NCBI GenBank assembly: GCA_037176725.1
Contig: JAZBRS010000057.1
Coordinates: forward strand, 86,697,501 to 86,761,500
Direction: 5' to 3'
From: Posidonia oceanica
Lineage: Eukaryota; Streptophyta; Magnoliopsida; Alismatales; Posidoniaceae
Length of the DNA stretch: 64,000 nt
Positions within the stretch are counted from its first letter, which is position 1; every line of letters starts with the position of its first letter. The position numbers and the translations under genes were made by a program. The notes beneath the pieces were generated by a model, which saw only the letters and a list, made by a program, of their open reading frames with translations, was not told where the DNA came from and made no database searches. Of this stretch, positions 45,632 through 55,769 are shown in pieces.

Positions 45632-46367
45632 TTTTTGCCAAGCTCTGTAGCACTGATTTGAAGTGGTAGCTTGAGATAGCTTGGGAAGCACTTGAAGATG
45701 GAAGTGTAGCTCTTTGCACTTGTGTATTAGCTCAAGTATATGTGTAGTAGTATAGTACTTGATGGAGGTCCAATAGGGATCATACTTATAAGCAAAAGCT
45801 TAATCCAAATTAGTCTCTAATGACTAGAAAATCTTCTCCAAAGATCTTAAATGGCTAGTTTAAACGGAGCTCCGGAATATAACGGAATGCCGTTTGATTA
45901 CCTAGCTGTTCCAACACACGACCAGAACGAAGCTCCGTTCTGGACCGGAGCACCGTTTTGGCGCAGTCCCCCTTTTCTTTGCTCCATCTTTATTCGGCCC
46001 ATTTGCTATTTGAGCCCAAAACCATAACGGAGCGTCGTTATAAAACATAGTGCCATTTATGGTCAATAAAGCACATATAATACAGATTTCTTATATTTCC
46101 TAAGTTCTATACAATCGATCTTATTTCATTAAATTTCTGAGACAGCTTTACAGACTTTTACAATCAATAAGAAATATAATTACAACATTTGAACACAGAT
46201 TGAACAAACACTGATTTTCTGTTCCTCGGTCTATATCTCAGTCTTCCTGAATGCTTTGAGTATCATTATAAAACATGCTATAACAATCTCAATAAACATG
46301 TTAGGCATATAACATTATATCACATATATCATCAAAACACAATATATATTTGAAGTATTTTCCAACA
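45632..46367 (-). mobile_element. Element C 5' LTR, truncated (736 of about 1100 bp)
   Basis: It matches the first 736 bp of the 3' LTR in element sense, including the palindrome array (45861-46060) and the TATA-like CTTATAAG (about 45784-45791). The rest of the LTR, the primer-binding site, the leader and the gag start are missing. Gag sequence follows at once, and TGCCAAGCT occurs on both sides of the joint. Confidence 0.88.
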
Positions 46368-46372
46368 CAGAG

Positions 46373-47260
46373 ATCTTAACAAAGCGAGTCCCAAGGACGA
46401 CTTCCCGCTATCGCACATTGACATCCTGGTCGACAATACTACAGGGCACAAAATGCTGTCGTTCATGGACGGCTTCTCTGGATATAATCAGATCAGAATG
46501 GCAAAAGAAGATAAAAAAAAGACATCCTTCATCACCCCATGGGGAGTCTTCTGCCACCGAGTGATGCCATTCGGACTCAAGAATGCAGGGACGACTTAAT
46601 AGATAGCCATGACTGCACTATTCCACAACCTCATGCACCTAGAAGTCGAGGTCAATGTGGACAACATGATCACTAAATCCAAAGAGTCTAAGGATCACCT
46701 TGCCTACCTGAGAAAGTTCTTTGACAGCCTAAGGCACTACAAGCTCCGTCTCAACCCCAACAAATGCGTATTCGGAGTATCTTCCGGAAAACTCCTGGGC
46801 TACATCATCAGTCAGAGGGGAATCAAGGTGGACCCTAGCAAAGCCAAAGCTATCATAGAGATGCCATCCCCTGCAACTGAAAAGGAGGTCCGAGGACTAT
46901 TGGGACGACTGCAGTACATCAGCCGCTTCATTGCATAACTCACTCCTATCTGTAAGCCGATCTTCAAGCTCCTGAGGAAGAATGCACAAATCAATTGGAG
47001 CGACGAATGCCAGGCCGCATTCGACAAGATCAAGCAACTGCTTATAAAGCCTCCTGTTTTGGTTCTCCCCACGCCAGGGCGACCCTTGCTTCTGTATCTC
47101 TCCACAACGTAGCATTCCATGAGCATAGTTTTGGGTCAGCATGATGATTCGGGTCGAAAAGAATGAGCCATCTACGACTTGAGCAAGAAATTTATTGACT
47201 GCGAGGCCAGTATAGCACAATCGAGAAGGTCTACCTATCTCTTGTCTGGGCCACACAGTG
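46373..47260 (+). pseudogene. Element A reverse transcriptase C-part and first RNase H
   Basis: RT resumes after the second CAGAG: DILVDNTTGHKMLSFMDGFS, GYNQIRMAKEDKKKTSFITP, VMPFGLKNAGTT. The catalytic box reads VNVDNMITKS where YVDDMIVKS is expected, so the second catalytic Asp is Asn. NPNKCVFGVSSGKLLGYI and VRGLLGRLQYISRFIA complete RT. QINWSDECQAAFDKIKQLL begins RNase H, which decays into stops after about 47110. Confidence 0.88.
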
Positions 47261-47530
47261 ACTAAGGCACTATATGATGGCGTATCTTGTTCTGCTCTTG
47301 TGCCAGCATGATCCGATGAAGTATCTCTTCCAGAAGTCAGCCTTGGTAGGCAGATGCGTCAAGTGGCAAGTGTTGTTGTCTCAATACGACATCGCTTCTA
47401 TCACACAGAAATCCATGAAGGGGTAGGTTATGGTAGATCACCTAGCCGACTTACCCCTACCAGAATATCAGCCTCTACAGACGTAGTTCCCCGACGAGGA
47501 CATCTTATTCACCGTGGACGACCCAGAACC
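47261..47530 (+). pseudogene. Element A decayed RNase H tail and linker
   Basis: Frame-broken remains (e.g. MIR/SIS-rich stretches) lie between the first RNase H and the second. No intact domain. Confidence 0.5.
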
Positions 47531-48164
47531 AAAGGATTCTGAAGACGAGCTACAGTGGCATCTGTACTTCGATGGTGCCGTCAATAGGAGGGGCAGAGGC
47601 ATTGGAGCAGTATTAGCATCGTTGTAGGGGCAACTAATCCCATTCGCAAGGAAGATGACCTTCCCATGCACTAATAACGAAGCAGAATATGAAGGCTGCA
47701 TCTTGGGACTACAGGCCGCACTCGAGCATCGTGTGCAAAAGCTGTATGTACATGGCGATGCAATGCTAGTCATCTCCCAGGTCAATGGTGACTGGAAGAC
47801 CAAAGACCCGAAGTTAGTGCCATACCATGAGTACCTGCTAAAGCTCATCGAAGAATTTGAAGTGATTCGCTTCTCCTTCATGAACAAAGCCAAGAATGCC
47901 TATGCAGATGCACTAGCGACCTTAGCATCCTGGCTTTCCATCCCAAAAGACCATGCAGTGGACGTGTCAGTCACCCGTGTAGAGCAGCCTGCACACTGCA
48001 TGAGCATAGAAGAAGCGGAGCCGGCAGAAGAGCTACCATGGTACCATGATATCAAGGTCTTCCTAGAATCCGGTAGCCTTCCGTTTGGCACCTCAAAAGC
48101 CGACAGAAAAATTGTGACGCGACTGGCGTCAAAATATGTGCTAGGAGCAGGACACCTCTACTGA
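47531..48164 (+). pseudogene. Element A second RNase H (archaeal-type, aRH)
   Basis: LQWHLYFDGAVNRRGRGIGA carries the first catalytic Asp, NNEAEYEGCILGLQAALE the Glu, VHGDAMLVISQV the second Asp, and NAYADALATLAS the last Asp. A duplicated RNase H after the first is a hallmark of the Tat lineage. One stop lies after GAVLASL. The open frame 47655-48164 runs into the spacer before integrase. Confidence 0.8.
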
Positions 48165-49279
48165 AAATCCTACAATCAGATGCTCCTAAGCTGCGTCGAC
48201 AAGAAAGAAGCCGACAAACTAATGCTCCAAGTCCATGCAGGGACATGCAGCCCGCACATGAACGGTGTGTTATTAGCCAAGAAAATCATGCTACAAGGCT
48301 ACTTCTGGTCAACTATGGAGGCAGATTGTTGCAAGTTTGTGCACAGATGACATAACTGCCAAGTCCATGGGAACTTTATCCATGCTCCCCTGCAACAGCT
48401 GCACAGCATGTCATCGCCATGGCTTTTCTCTACTTGGGAGATAGACGTCATCGGAGCTATACACCCTGCAGCCTCCAATGGTCATTGTTATATCCTGGTG
48501 GCCATTGACTACTTCACCAAATGGGTGAAAGCGGCTTCCTACAAGACAGTCACCACCGCAGCAATGGAGAAGTTCATCAAGAACAATATCATAACCTGGT
48601 AAGGGGTCCCGCACGCAATCATCTCCAACAATGGCACGAACTTAATAGACAAGAGGATCGAAAAATATCTGCAGAGCTATAGGATCAAGCACCACAGATC
48701 CTCACCTTATCATCCATAGATGAATGGCGCAGTTGAGTAAGCCAATAAGAACCTTACCAAGATTTTTAAGAAGATAGCAGAGACTCGCAAGGACTGGCAT
48801 GACAAGCTCCCATATGCGTTATGGGCCTACAGAATATCAGTCTGGACCTCAACAGGGGCACCTCCGTACTCGCTCATTTATGGCATGGAAGCTATGCTAC
48901 CAATTGAAGTAGAAATCCCATCACTCTGAATTCTAAGGGAGGCAGAACTGGAAGAGGCAGAGTGGGTCGAAGACCGTTGCATACAGCTGAACCTCATCGA
49001 TGAGCACAGACTGCAGGCTATGCATCATGTCCAGTGCTACCCGAAGTGGATGGCCAGAGCCTATCGGAAGAAAGTCAGGTCTAGGAGCTTCATGCCTGGC
49101 GACCTAGTCTTGCGAGCTATTCACTTCCTTGAAGCCCGAGGCAAGATCAAACCAAACTGGTGTGGCTCATTCATCATCAAGCGGATCTTCTCCAGAGGTG
49201 CGGCCATCCTCGAAGACATGGATCATACAGAGCAGTCAGAGCCAATCCATGCATGCTATCTGAAGAAGTACTACCAATG
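48165..49279 (+). pseudogene. Element A integrase
   Basis: The HHCC zinc finger region is recognisable (VHAGTCSPHMNGVLLAKKI, then CCKFVHR stop HNCQVHGN). The core has WEIDVIGAIHPAASNGHCYI with the first Asp and WVKAASYKTVT. The second catalytic position reads IISNNGTNL where SDNGTNF is expected, so Asp is Asn. The Glu region MNGAVE is followed by a stop. The C-terminal part AYRKKVRSRSFMPGDLVLRA and CYLKKYYQ ends at 49279. It is inactive. The same C-terminal block recurs in D. Confidence 0.88.
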
Positions 49280-50800
49280 ACTGGGGCCTGTATCCTTGCC
49301 TTGCAAAGTCTCCTTCTTCCGCACACATTCATGCATATCACCTTCCGCATTCTTGCACCCTTTGCATAATTAGCATTCACGTTTCCATTTATAGCACTCT
49401 ACTTCGCATTCTAGCACGCATGATCAATAAATGAACAAACTGCATGCATAGCGTAGAAGCATCATTAGCACTCAGCATAATCATAGCCTGATGATGAAAA
49501 TCGGAATAGCTTGCCCGCTTTGGGAAGAGTTTGTTCTTCTTCAGTTGACATTACCTAAATGTCCTAGCAAGAGAGGGAGCCACCATCCATTGAGAGCAGC
49601 GCAAAGTACCCAAACTCCTCCTAGGACCTACGCCTCTAGAGGGAGATAAAATGTTAGGACGTGAGTGAGAGTGTGAGCCAGAAAAATGTGCTAGTGCAAG
49701 GGCATAAAAGAAATTGGAAGATAGAAGGCGCAGATAGAAGCCAGCCCTAGAGAGGGAGGCAAGCAGAATAGCCCTATCCCTATGACTTACCTTGGAGAGG
49801 AGTCGCAGCATGCGCCTGGGAAGCCCACAATTCTTTAGGGACTAGCCACCCCTTCCTTGCAGCAGCTCCCCAGCACCAGACCAGGCACCCCTTTTACCTC
49901 CAAGCCAGCGATAGGGCAGGCTTGTACGCCTATGAGGGAGCAACAAGAAAAAAAACGAAAATACAAAAGAGTAGATGTAGGGCCTAGTGAGTTTGACATG
50001 GAGCCTGTTCCACCACACCACCAAATAAGCCACCCTCCGAAACACCACCCATTTCGAACAACCACCTACAATCTGGGAGTCTAGGTAGAATCTCGTGAGT
50101 TGAGGACTACTTCTCCTTGCAGCAAGCATTAAAGCATTCCAAACACTGAAGGCAATAGGATATCGCATTAAACCATGCATGCATCCTCTAGCAATAATCA
50201 TTCCCCTCCTCATTCCCGCTCAACTTTGCATGGCATTGCCTAGTACTTCTACCAGGGGCATGTCGGCTGTCCTTTGGATGCTTGAGCATATGCTGGCCTA
50301 ACTAGCCAGGTGCAGCTCGCAAATCAAGGATAGACCTCCCCACAGGCGTGCCGGCAATTCAACAGAAGACAGTCAACCTAGTGTAGCAGCGATCCCTCAG
50401 CAAAGGCACTTATCCTGGGTCAGATCAAGAACTCATGGGCGAGAATGCATTAAGTCAGTAGTTCTGCAACCTACTGGTTTGGGGGTCTGGCGCGCACATA
50501 TAGCGCATGGTTCAGCCGCATCAAACGGACGACGTTTGGCAGAGCATCATATTGGAGTGCATTCCTAGTGCCCTTACATGGCACAAAGAGCCGGTGCAGT
50601 TTGGCGGCGAGCGATTCTACAGATTCAAAGCAGCCGGTCATTGCAGTAAGCCAACCTGCCCTACCAACCTGGCATCCAAGATAGCAACACAAGCACAGAT
50701 AATGGGAAGGCAATGAACATAAAACGCAGCTCATCATTCACTAATACTGGTTGCATTACATGTTCAGTTCCAGATACAGATATTTCAATACAACCAGGCT
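49280..50800 (+). other. Element A region between integrase and antisense ORF
   Basis: No gene is seen. There is a GCAT-rich stretch with CATTCTTGCAC and CATGCAT motifs (49300-49470), followed by mixed sequence. A degenerate copy of the GGCC-TAACTAGCC motif, similar to units in element B, occurs near 50295. Confidence 0.55.
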
Positions 50801-50817
50801 TATAGCAAATGGCAAAT

Positions 50818-52162
50818 GAATCAGCTATTGGAGCTAGGTCGTGCCCACTTGTAACTCCCAACATTAGGGAACAGCAAAGGACCAGGTGGAACCTCCTGAA
50901 TGGGCCATGTCTCCCACATGTGGGCCTCATACTCCGCAGTGTAGCTCGAGCCTTTCATCATGGCAATGCTAGTCGAGTGGACACCGCAACGCAGCAAGTG
51001 GGACAGTTTAGTGGTCAACGTAGTGGAGCTGAGCGGATATAACTAAAAGGCATCGGACTCTGCTCAAATGCATCCTGGCAATAGCCGAATTGCTGCATCA
51101 TGCGGATTGGATGATATTCCACTCCCCCGGTGAACCCAGGTAGCATGATCAACCACATATCGTTGTCATTGAAGAAGACGGCGAAAGGCCCCGCATCAGA
51201 AGGTGTGATGCGCCAGGTCACCATGTCCGCGGTTAGGACCTCTAGCCTCTTGTACATCTCACGGACGCTGGGGATGGTCCGAGAGTGACCGCTACTGCAA
51301 TAGGCATCCAAGTGAGCCACTAACCAGACTTGTCAAGAAGCAAGTTAGCAGAGCATATGACAGAATCGCAAAACAACGACAGTAGTGGCATGATTCTACC
51401 TGCACCAAGGCTCCACCCGTAGAAATGCCGACAGCGGTGCAGCGAGAGGTCCAAACTGCGATACATCTCGGCCAGTATGACTGGCGCTAAATTCACCTGC
51501 CTGGAAACCATCACTAGTGCAATATCCGCCACTTCGATGGCGACTGTCATCCAGCCATGGTTGAAAACCAGCTCCCCCAGGAAGCGGACTATGACTCCGT
51601 GAAACCACAGGTCATCGCCGAGAGCGGCACGCCACTGGGCCACCTCGTCAAAGTATTCCAGGCACAGCATTGGTGAGTCGCCATCTTTGCAAATGAGGCG
51701 ATGCCCGCACTCGCCGGTTTGAAGACCGGTCAGCTGGGTCAGTATAGATGCGTAGCCGTCATGCCGCATGAACACTGTGGGACCAAGCAGCCTCGACAAA
51801 CCGTAGATTTGTCGTACCTCCTCTAGCGTCGGTGTCAGCTCCACCTGACCAAAGTGGAAGACGTGGTGGGCCGGTTTCCAGAACCGGGCAGCAGCGCATA
51901 GCAAATACTGGCTGACTTCCATATTTGCAATGCCCAGAAATTTTGTGGAAATGCCCCAGAGGCGTAGCTTCTTGCGGTCATCAACGGTGAGCTCGCCAAT
52001 CCAGTTCCGCAAAACATCAGAGCAGTGGACCAGTGTCACCGTGGTTGGGAAGCCCTGCAAGCAAGGGAAAACGTGAGAAAACCTCCATCAGTACCACGAG
52101 ATTTGCAAGGAGCAAGGAAGAAAAGAAAGAGAAAGAGAGAGGAGGATCATGTGGCTTACCAT
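50818..52162 (-). pseudogene. Antisense extra ORF of element A (plant-mobile-domain/DUF7745-like)
   Basis: A minus-strand gene lies between pol and the 3' LTR. A likely start ATG at 52162-52160 is followed directly by a GTAAGCC donor. The acceptor TTGCAG (ends 52055) joins it to GGCTTCCCA, giving MGFPTTVTLVHCSDVL. The main exon (to about 51330) has FWKPAHHVFHFGQVELTPTL and EEVRQIYGLSRLLGPTVF, which resemble plant mobile domain/DUF7745 proteins. Further open pieces follow: HSRTIPSVREMYKRLEVLTA, then YEAHMWETWPIQEVPPGPL, ending at a stop near 50820. A stop after RSAPLR may mark damage or another intron. Antisense extra ORFs at this place are known in some Tat elements. Confidence 0.65.
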
Positions 52163-52756
52163 CGTGCACGGCGAGGGGAGCTATGACCCGTGGTCTCCGT
52201 GATCGAGCAGGTAGAGGGAAATGGCCATGGAGCAGATGAGGCACGCAGTAGCAAGGTTGAAATGCAGAGGCCCTGTGGAATGCCCGGGCAGTGCAGGGTA
52301 AAGAGAAAGGAGGTTTTCGTCCTATGCACAGTATCGTCTAAACAGCAGGACCGCGTCAGCAGAAGCCCAAGAGGAATAACCTAATGCACATCTATGGCGG
52401 GACTTGACGATGTTAATACACAACGTTCGTATCTGCCGCGTGATCACAGCAACATATAGTGGCGGTAACTACCAGCGTGCACTACTAGCGCAGAAAGTGC
52501 AGAAATCAAAGCACAGTCCAGTTTTGTTGAATGGCTTGCCTAACTAGCGCAAGGTCTTCCAAACACCTGCAGAAGAGCCAAACACACATTGATAGCACAC
52601 AAATGCGTACAATACATGCCCACATACACAACAGATAGGCCCGTGGCAAAATTTCATCCATTAATGGCTATTTGTTCAAGTTACAACCAGTTGCAATTAC
52701 AAATACATATATATCAGAATTGGACAAATACAGAATGCTTCATCAATTAGACAGGC

Positions 52757-53016
52757 CTAGTCCTCCCAAGAGCTAAACTCTGTATCCGATTCTGAGTCTT
52801 TCCTCTGAGTAGCTGCGGCGACGGTGCGGGCAAGCTTGCGGTTCAGCCGCTGGGAGATCCTTGTAGACACAGCCCGAGCGCGCAAGGGGCCAGGTGCAGA
52901 AGTGCTGGCACCACCCAAGCCCTCATCCTTGGACTTGTCCTCTGCCTCAAACTCCACGGAGAAGTCCTCACTGCTGCCAATGTTTATCTCCACGCTCAGG
53001 GCACCTCCCTGAAAGG
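52757..53016 (-). pseudogene. Small antisense acidic ORF next to element A 3' LTR
   Basis: An open stretch of about 86 codons on the minus strand (GGALSVEINIGSSEDFSVEF ... SDTEFSSWED stop), rich in Asp/Glu/Ser then Arg/Lys. There is no ATG at its head, so it may be a terminal exon of a second antisense transcript. No family recognised. Confidence 0.35.
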
Positions 53017-53107
53017 CAAACACAAAGGCAGGTCAAAGCAGAAGCATTAACAAGCAAAACAGACATTTTTAAATAAACAGACATATACATATATACCTCT
53101 AAGGCAG
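53017..53107 (+). other. Short spacer before element A 3' LTR
   Basis: AT-rich; the polypurine tract is poorly preserved (CTCTAAGGCAG before the LTR). Confidence 0.45.
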
Positions 53108-53333
53108 CGTAGACACCCCAAATCTGGAAGTCGGGCGACGGTTGTTTGCTCCCAGAAGTGTGCGAACGAGGCGGCCCCAACCTTTTCTTGAAACCCCAAA
53201 CCAAACCCAAATCCACCAAAATCCCACCGATCACATCCCAATACATCCACCACCACAAATACCCCAAATCCATAGCCCTGGATGGTCCACGAACTAGAGA
53301 AGCAGGATCAGAAGGTGAGGTAGCTACTAACGG

Positions 53334-53617
53334 GATCACTCTCGCGTAAAGCCCCCGCGTGGCGCTCCCGCGTGTTGTCCTGTATCAGTGGCAAAAACTG
53401 ACGGGATTACTCTCATGTCAAGTTTCCACGTTGCGCTCCCGCGTGTTGTCCTGTATCAGTGGCAAAAACTGACAATCTGACACTCGCGTAGAGCTCCTGC
53501 ATGGTGCTCCGCTTGTTGTCCTGTGTCGGTAGCAAAAACTGACAAATTGACACTTGCGCCGAGTGCCCGCGTGGAGCTCCTGCGTGTTGTCCTGCGTCAG
53601 TAGCAAAAATCAGGCGG
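53334..53617. repeat. About 71-bp tandem repeats in A/D LTR, four copies
   Basis: GTTGTCCTGTATCAGTGGCA or a close variant recurs four times near 53374, 53445, 53515 and 53586. Each is preceded by a CCCGCGTG-type GC-rich segment and followed by AAAAACTGAC. Confidence 0.85.
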
Positions 53618-54549
53618 ACCAATCACCTTGGCCCACCTTTTCCTCGTTCGCCATTGGCTCCCATCGATCTGGGCTTGTGCCTCCGGACACCTGGATCATC
53701 CAGCCATCCACCCCAACCGATTCCACCTGTCGATCTTCAACCGACATCTCATCCACCCATTTTAAATCCAAATCTGCACCAATGGTTTACACCGTTTTCC
53801 TCTGCCTATAAAACCATGCTCCCGGCCAGCCGAGCCCACTCTCTGGCTTCCCTGAGCATTCCTCTTGAATCCCGAGCAACCCCTGGAACTTCCCAGAGCT
53901 TCCAGACCCCCCAAAACTCCTCAATTCCAACGTCCTGGGATTGAGAAGCCAACTCCAGCAAACCTCCTTGCTGTCGAGACGACACCTGAGTCCCACCACC
54001 TCCAGAGCTTTCCCTTGAGCCTGTGAGAGAGAGTGTGACCTTCCCCGAGCATCCTCGAGCTTCGCAGCCTCCGTCCAGCCGCACATCTGCAGCAGTGCCG
54101 TCGCTAGAGAAGACATCGCCCGCAGCGCGCATCAGGCAAGCATTCGTCCTTCAGTTAGCTTAGAGCAGTTCCTAGCTGTTGTATGTTCATTTCCTAAGAG
54201 CTATCCGCATTTTTAGCTAGCCACATTGCCTGTTACTTTTCTCTTCTGCCACCACTTGCGAAGGGCAGATGGCTCGCGCACGGCCTCGCGCCATCGTGCA
54301 CGTAGCCGCCTTGCCTCACCGCTCTGAGCCTCTGGCAGGATCCCCAGCATTCGCCTCTAGCCTCCTCAGTGCGTCCACGGCCAACAGCGCTCTCCAAGCT
54401 TCCTCTATGGCCGACGGAGGTGCGCAGTTGCCGGCGCAATACTGCCGAGGTGGGGGCGGCGATTCGGGCAGCGCCGCTTTGCATCTGCACCCCAGTTGGG
54501 TAGCTTGGTACACCACCTCGCTTCCCCAACCGGTTCCATTGCATTTCAT

Positions 54550-55110
54550 GAAGCATCGAGTCTGGAATCTGGCGATGAAGGTCCTCTGTCTGAATGGTTG
54601 GTCCCGCGAGGACCTCCCGCGTGTCTGACCGTGACGCCAGGCCGAGTTCCCAGCCCTTTTCCGACCCCCATTTGCATCTGTTTCATTTATAATCTAGCAT
54701 ATTATTGTTGTCGGGCATCTCCTCTTCATCATCTATCTGTTTTCTTTATATTCTATTAGCTGTTGGGCCCGGAATCCGGCAATGAAGGTTCTCTGTCCGA
54801 ACCGACTGGTCCCGTGCCGAGGTCCCGCGTGGACCTCCCGCGTGTTTGACTGTGATATCGGGCAGAGTTCCCAGCCCCTTTTCGACCTGTGTTTACCTCT
54901 GCTTCTTTGATATTATTGCATATTATTGTTCCAGGATGCCTCCTCATCATTCAATCGGTTCTATACCGAATTGAATTGAGGAGAGTTTCCCATTTGGCTA
55001 TGACTTTCCACTGGACAAGCGAACTGTTCCTGCGTGGAGGTCCTGCGTGGGACTCCCGCATATTTAACAGTAGCCTCTACAGATGTGGATAGAGCCTTTT
55101 ACCCTTGTCT
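54550..55110. repeat. About 215-bp units with inverted repeats in A/D LTR, three copies
   Basis: Related blocks at about 54555-54660, 54768-54885 and 54970-55100 share a GGTCC-CGCG-GGACC-type core and a TTCCCAGCCCCTTTT-like tail. The middle copy has GAGGTCCCGCGTGGACCTC (7-bp arms) at 54819-54837, and the first has GTCCCGCGAGGACCTCCCGC. The third is more diverged. Confidence 0.7.
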
Positions 55111-55769
55111 TAGCTTCTCCTCATGCATGTTTACATTCAAGCATCCTTTAGTTACTTCTCTGTTTCCTTTTGAGCAATGTTTACCTAAGCCTTACATGCT
55201 TTACATTTACCTTTTATTATGTATGTTACTTTCTAGCATTATATTGTCGCTTACTTGATTTCTTTTAGCATGTGTGAGTGTTTATCTGAATCCTATCCTC
55301 TTGCACTTGTTTCCCTTATGCATGTTTGCCTCTTAGCTTTATGTAGCTATTTGCCTTGGTTTCTTTTAATCTATATGCATGTCTATTCAAGGCTTTTCCT
55401 TTCGCCTTCTTGCACTATCATAGCATGTTTCCTTTTGCTAGAGCATATATTAATTGGCCTTCAGCCTACATTGAGCCACACTATGAGCGGAATGACGTTA
55501 GAAAAGGCCGCTCCTCGGGCGTGTTGGGGGTGCCTAACACCTTCCCTGCACGTAACAGGAGTCCTTACCCATCTCTGGACCACAATGACCTAGTGTCGCA
55601 TTCATTTTGCATGGATCCACTTTGTTTCCCTTCGTTTTTATTTGTTTACATCCGGTTTTCCTTGTCTTCCGGCTTTTCCCAATTAGACTAGGTGGCGACT
55701 CCCCCTTTTTTGTTGTTTATCTTATTCGCCGATTTCGTCGATTATTGGTGATTTTATACTCTTTATCGG

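Larger units (their letters stand above)
37743..46367 (-). mobile_element. Element C: Sirevirus-like Ty1/copia retrotransposon (8625 bp), TSD CAGAG
   Basis: CAGAG at 37738-37742 is repeated at 46368-46372. The ends are TGTTGG and CCAACA. Minus-strand order is 5' LTR (truncated), gag, protease, integrase, RT-RNaseH, then a third env-like ORF and the 3' LTR. Integrase before RT is the copia order, and an extra ORF after pol points to the Sirevirus (Maximus/SIRE) lineage. Stops and frameshifts in gag and pol, plus loss of the 5' LTR/leader junction, make it inactive. It interrupts the RT of element A. Confidence 0.9.

Noticed and set aside
45640..45719. Start of copia gag at 45719
   Set aside because: The first ~30 residues derive from LTR sequence across a deletion joint, not from gag.
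53554..54628. Several 70-120-codon frames in the A/D LTR
   Set aside because: They lie in LTR sequence with GC-rich repeats, overlap on both strands and have no family features.
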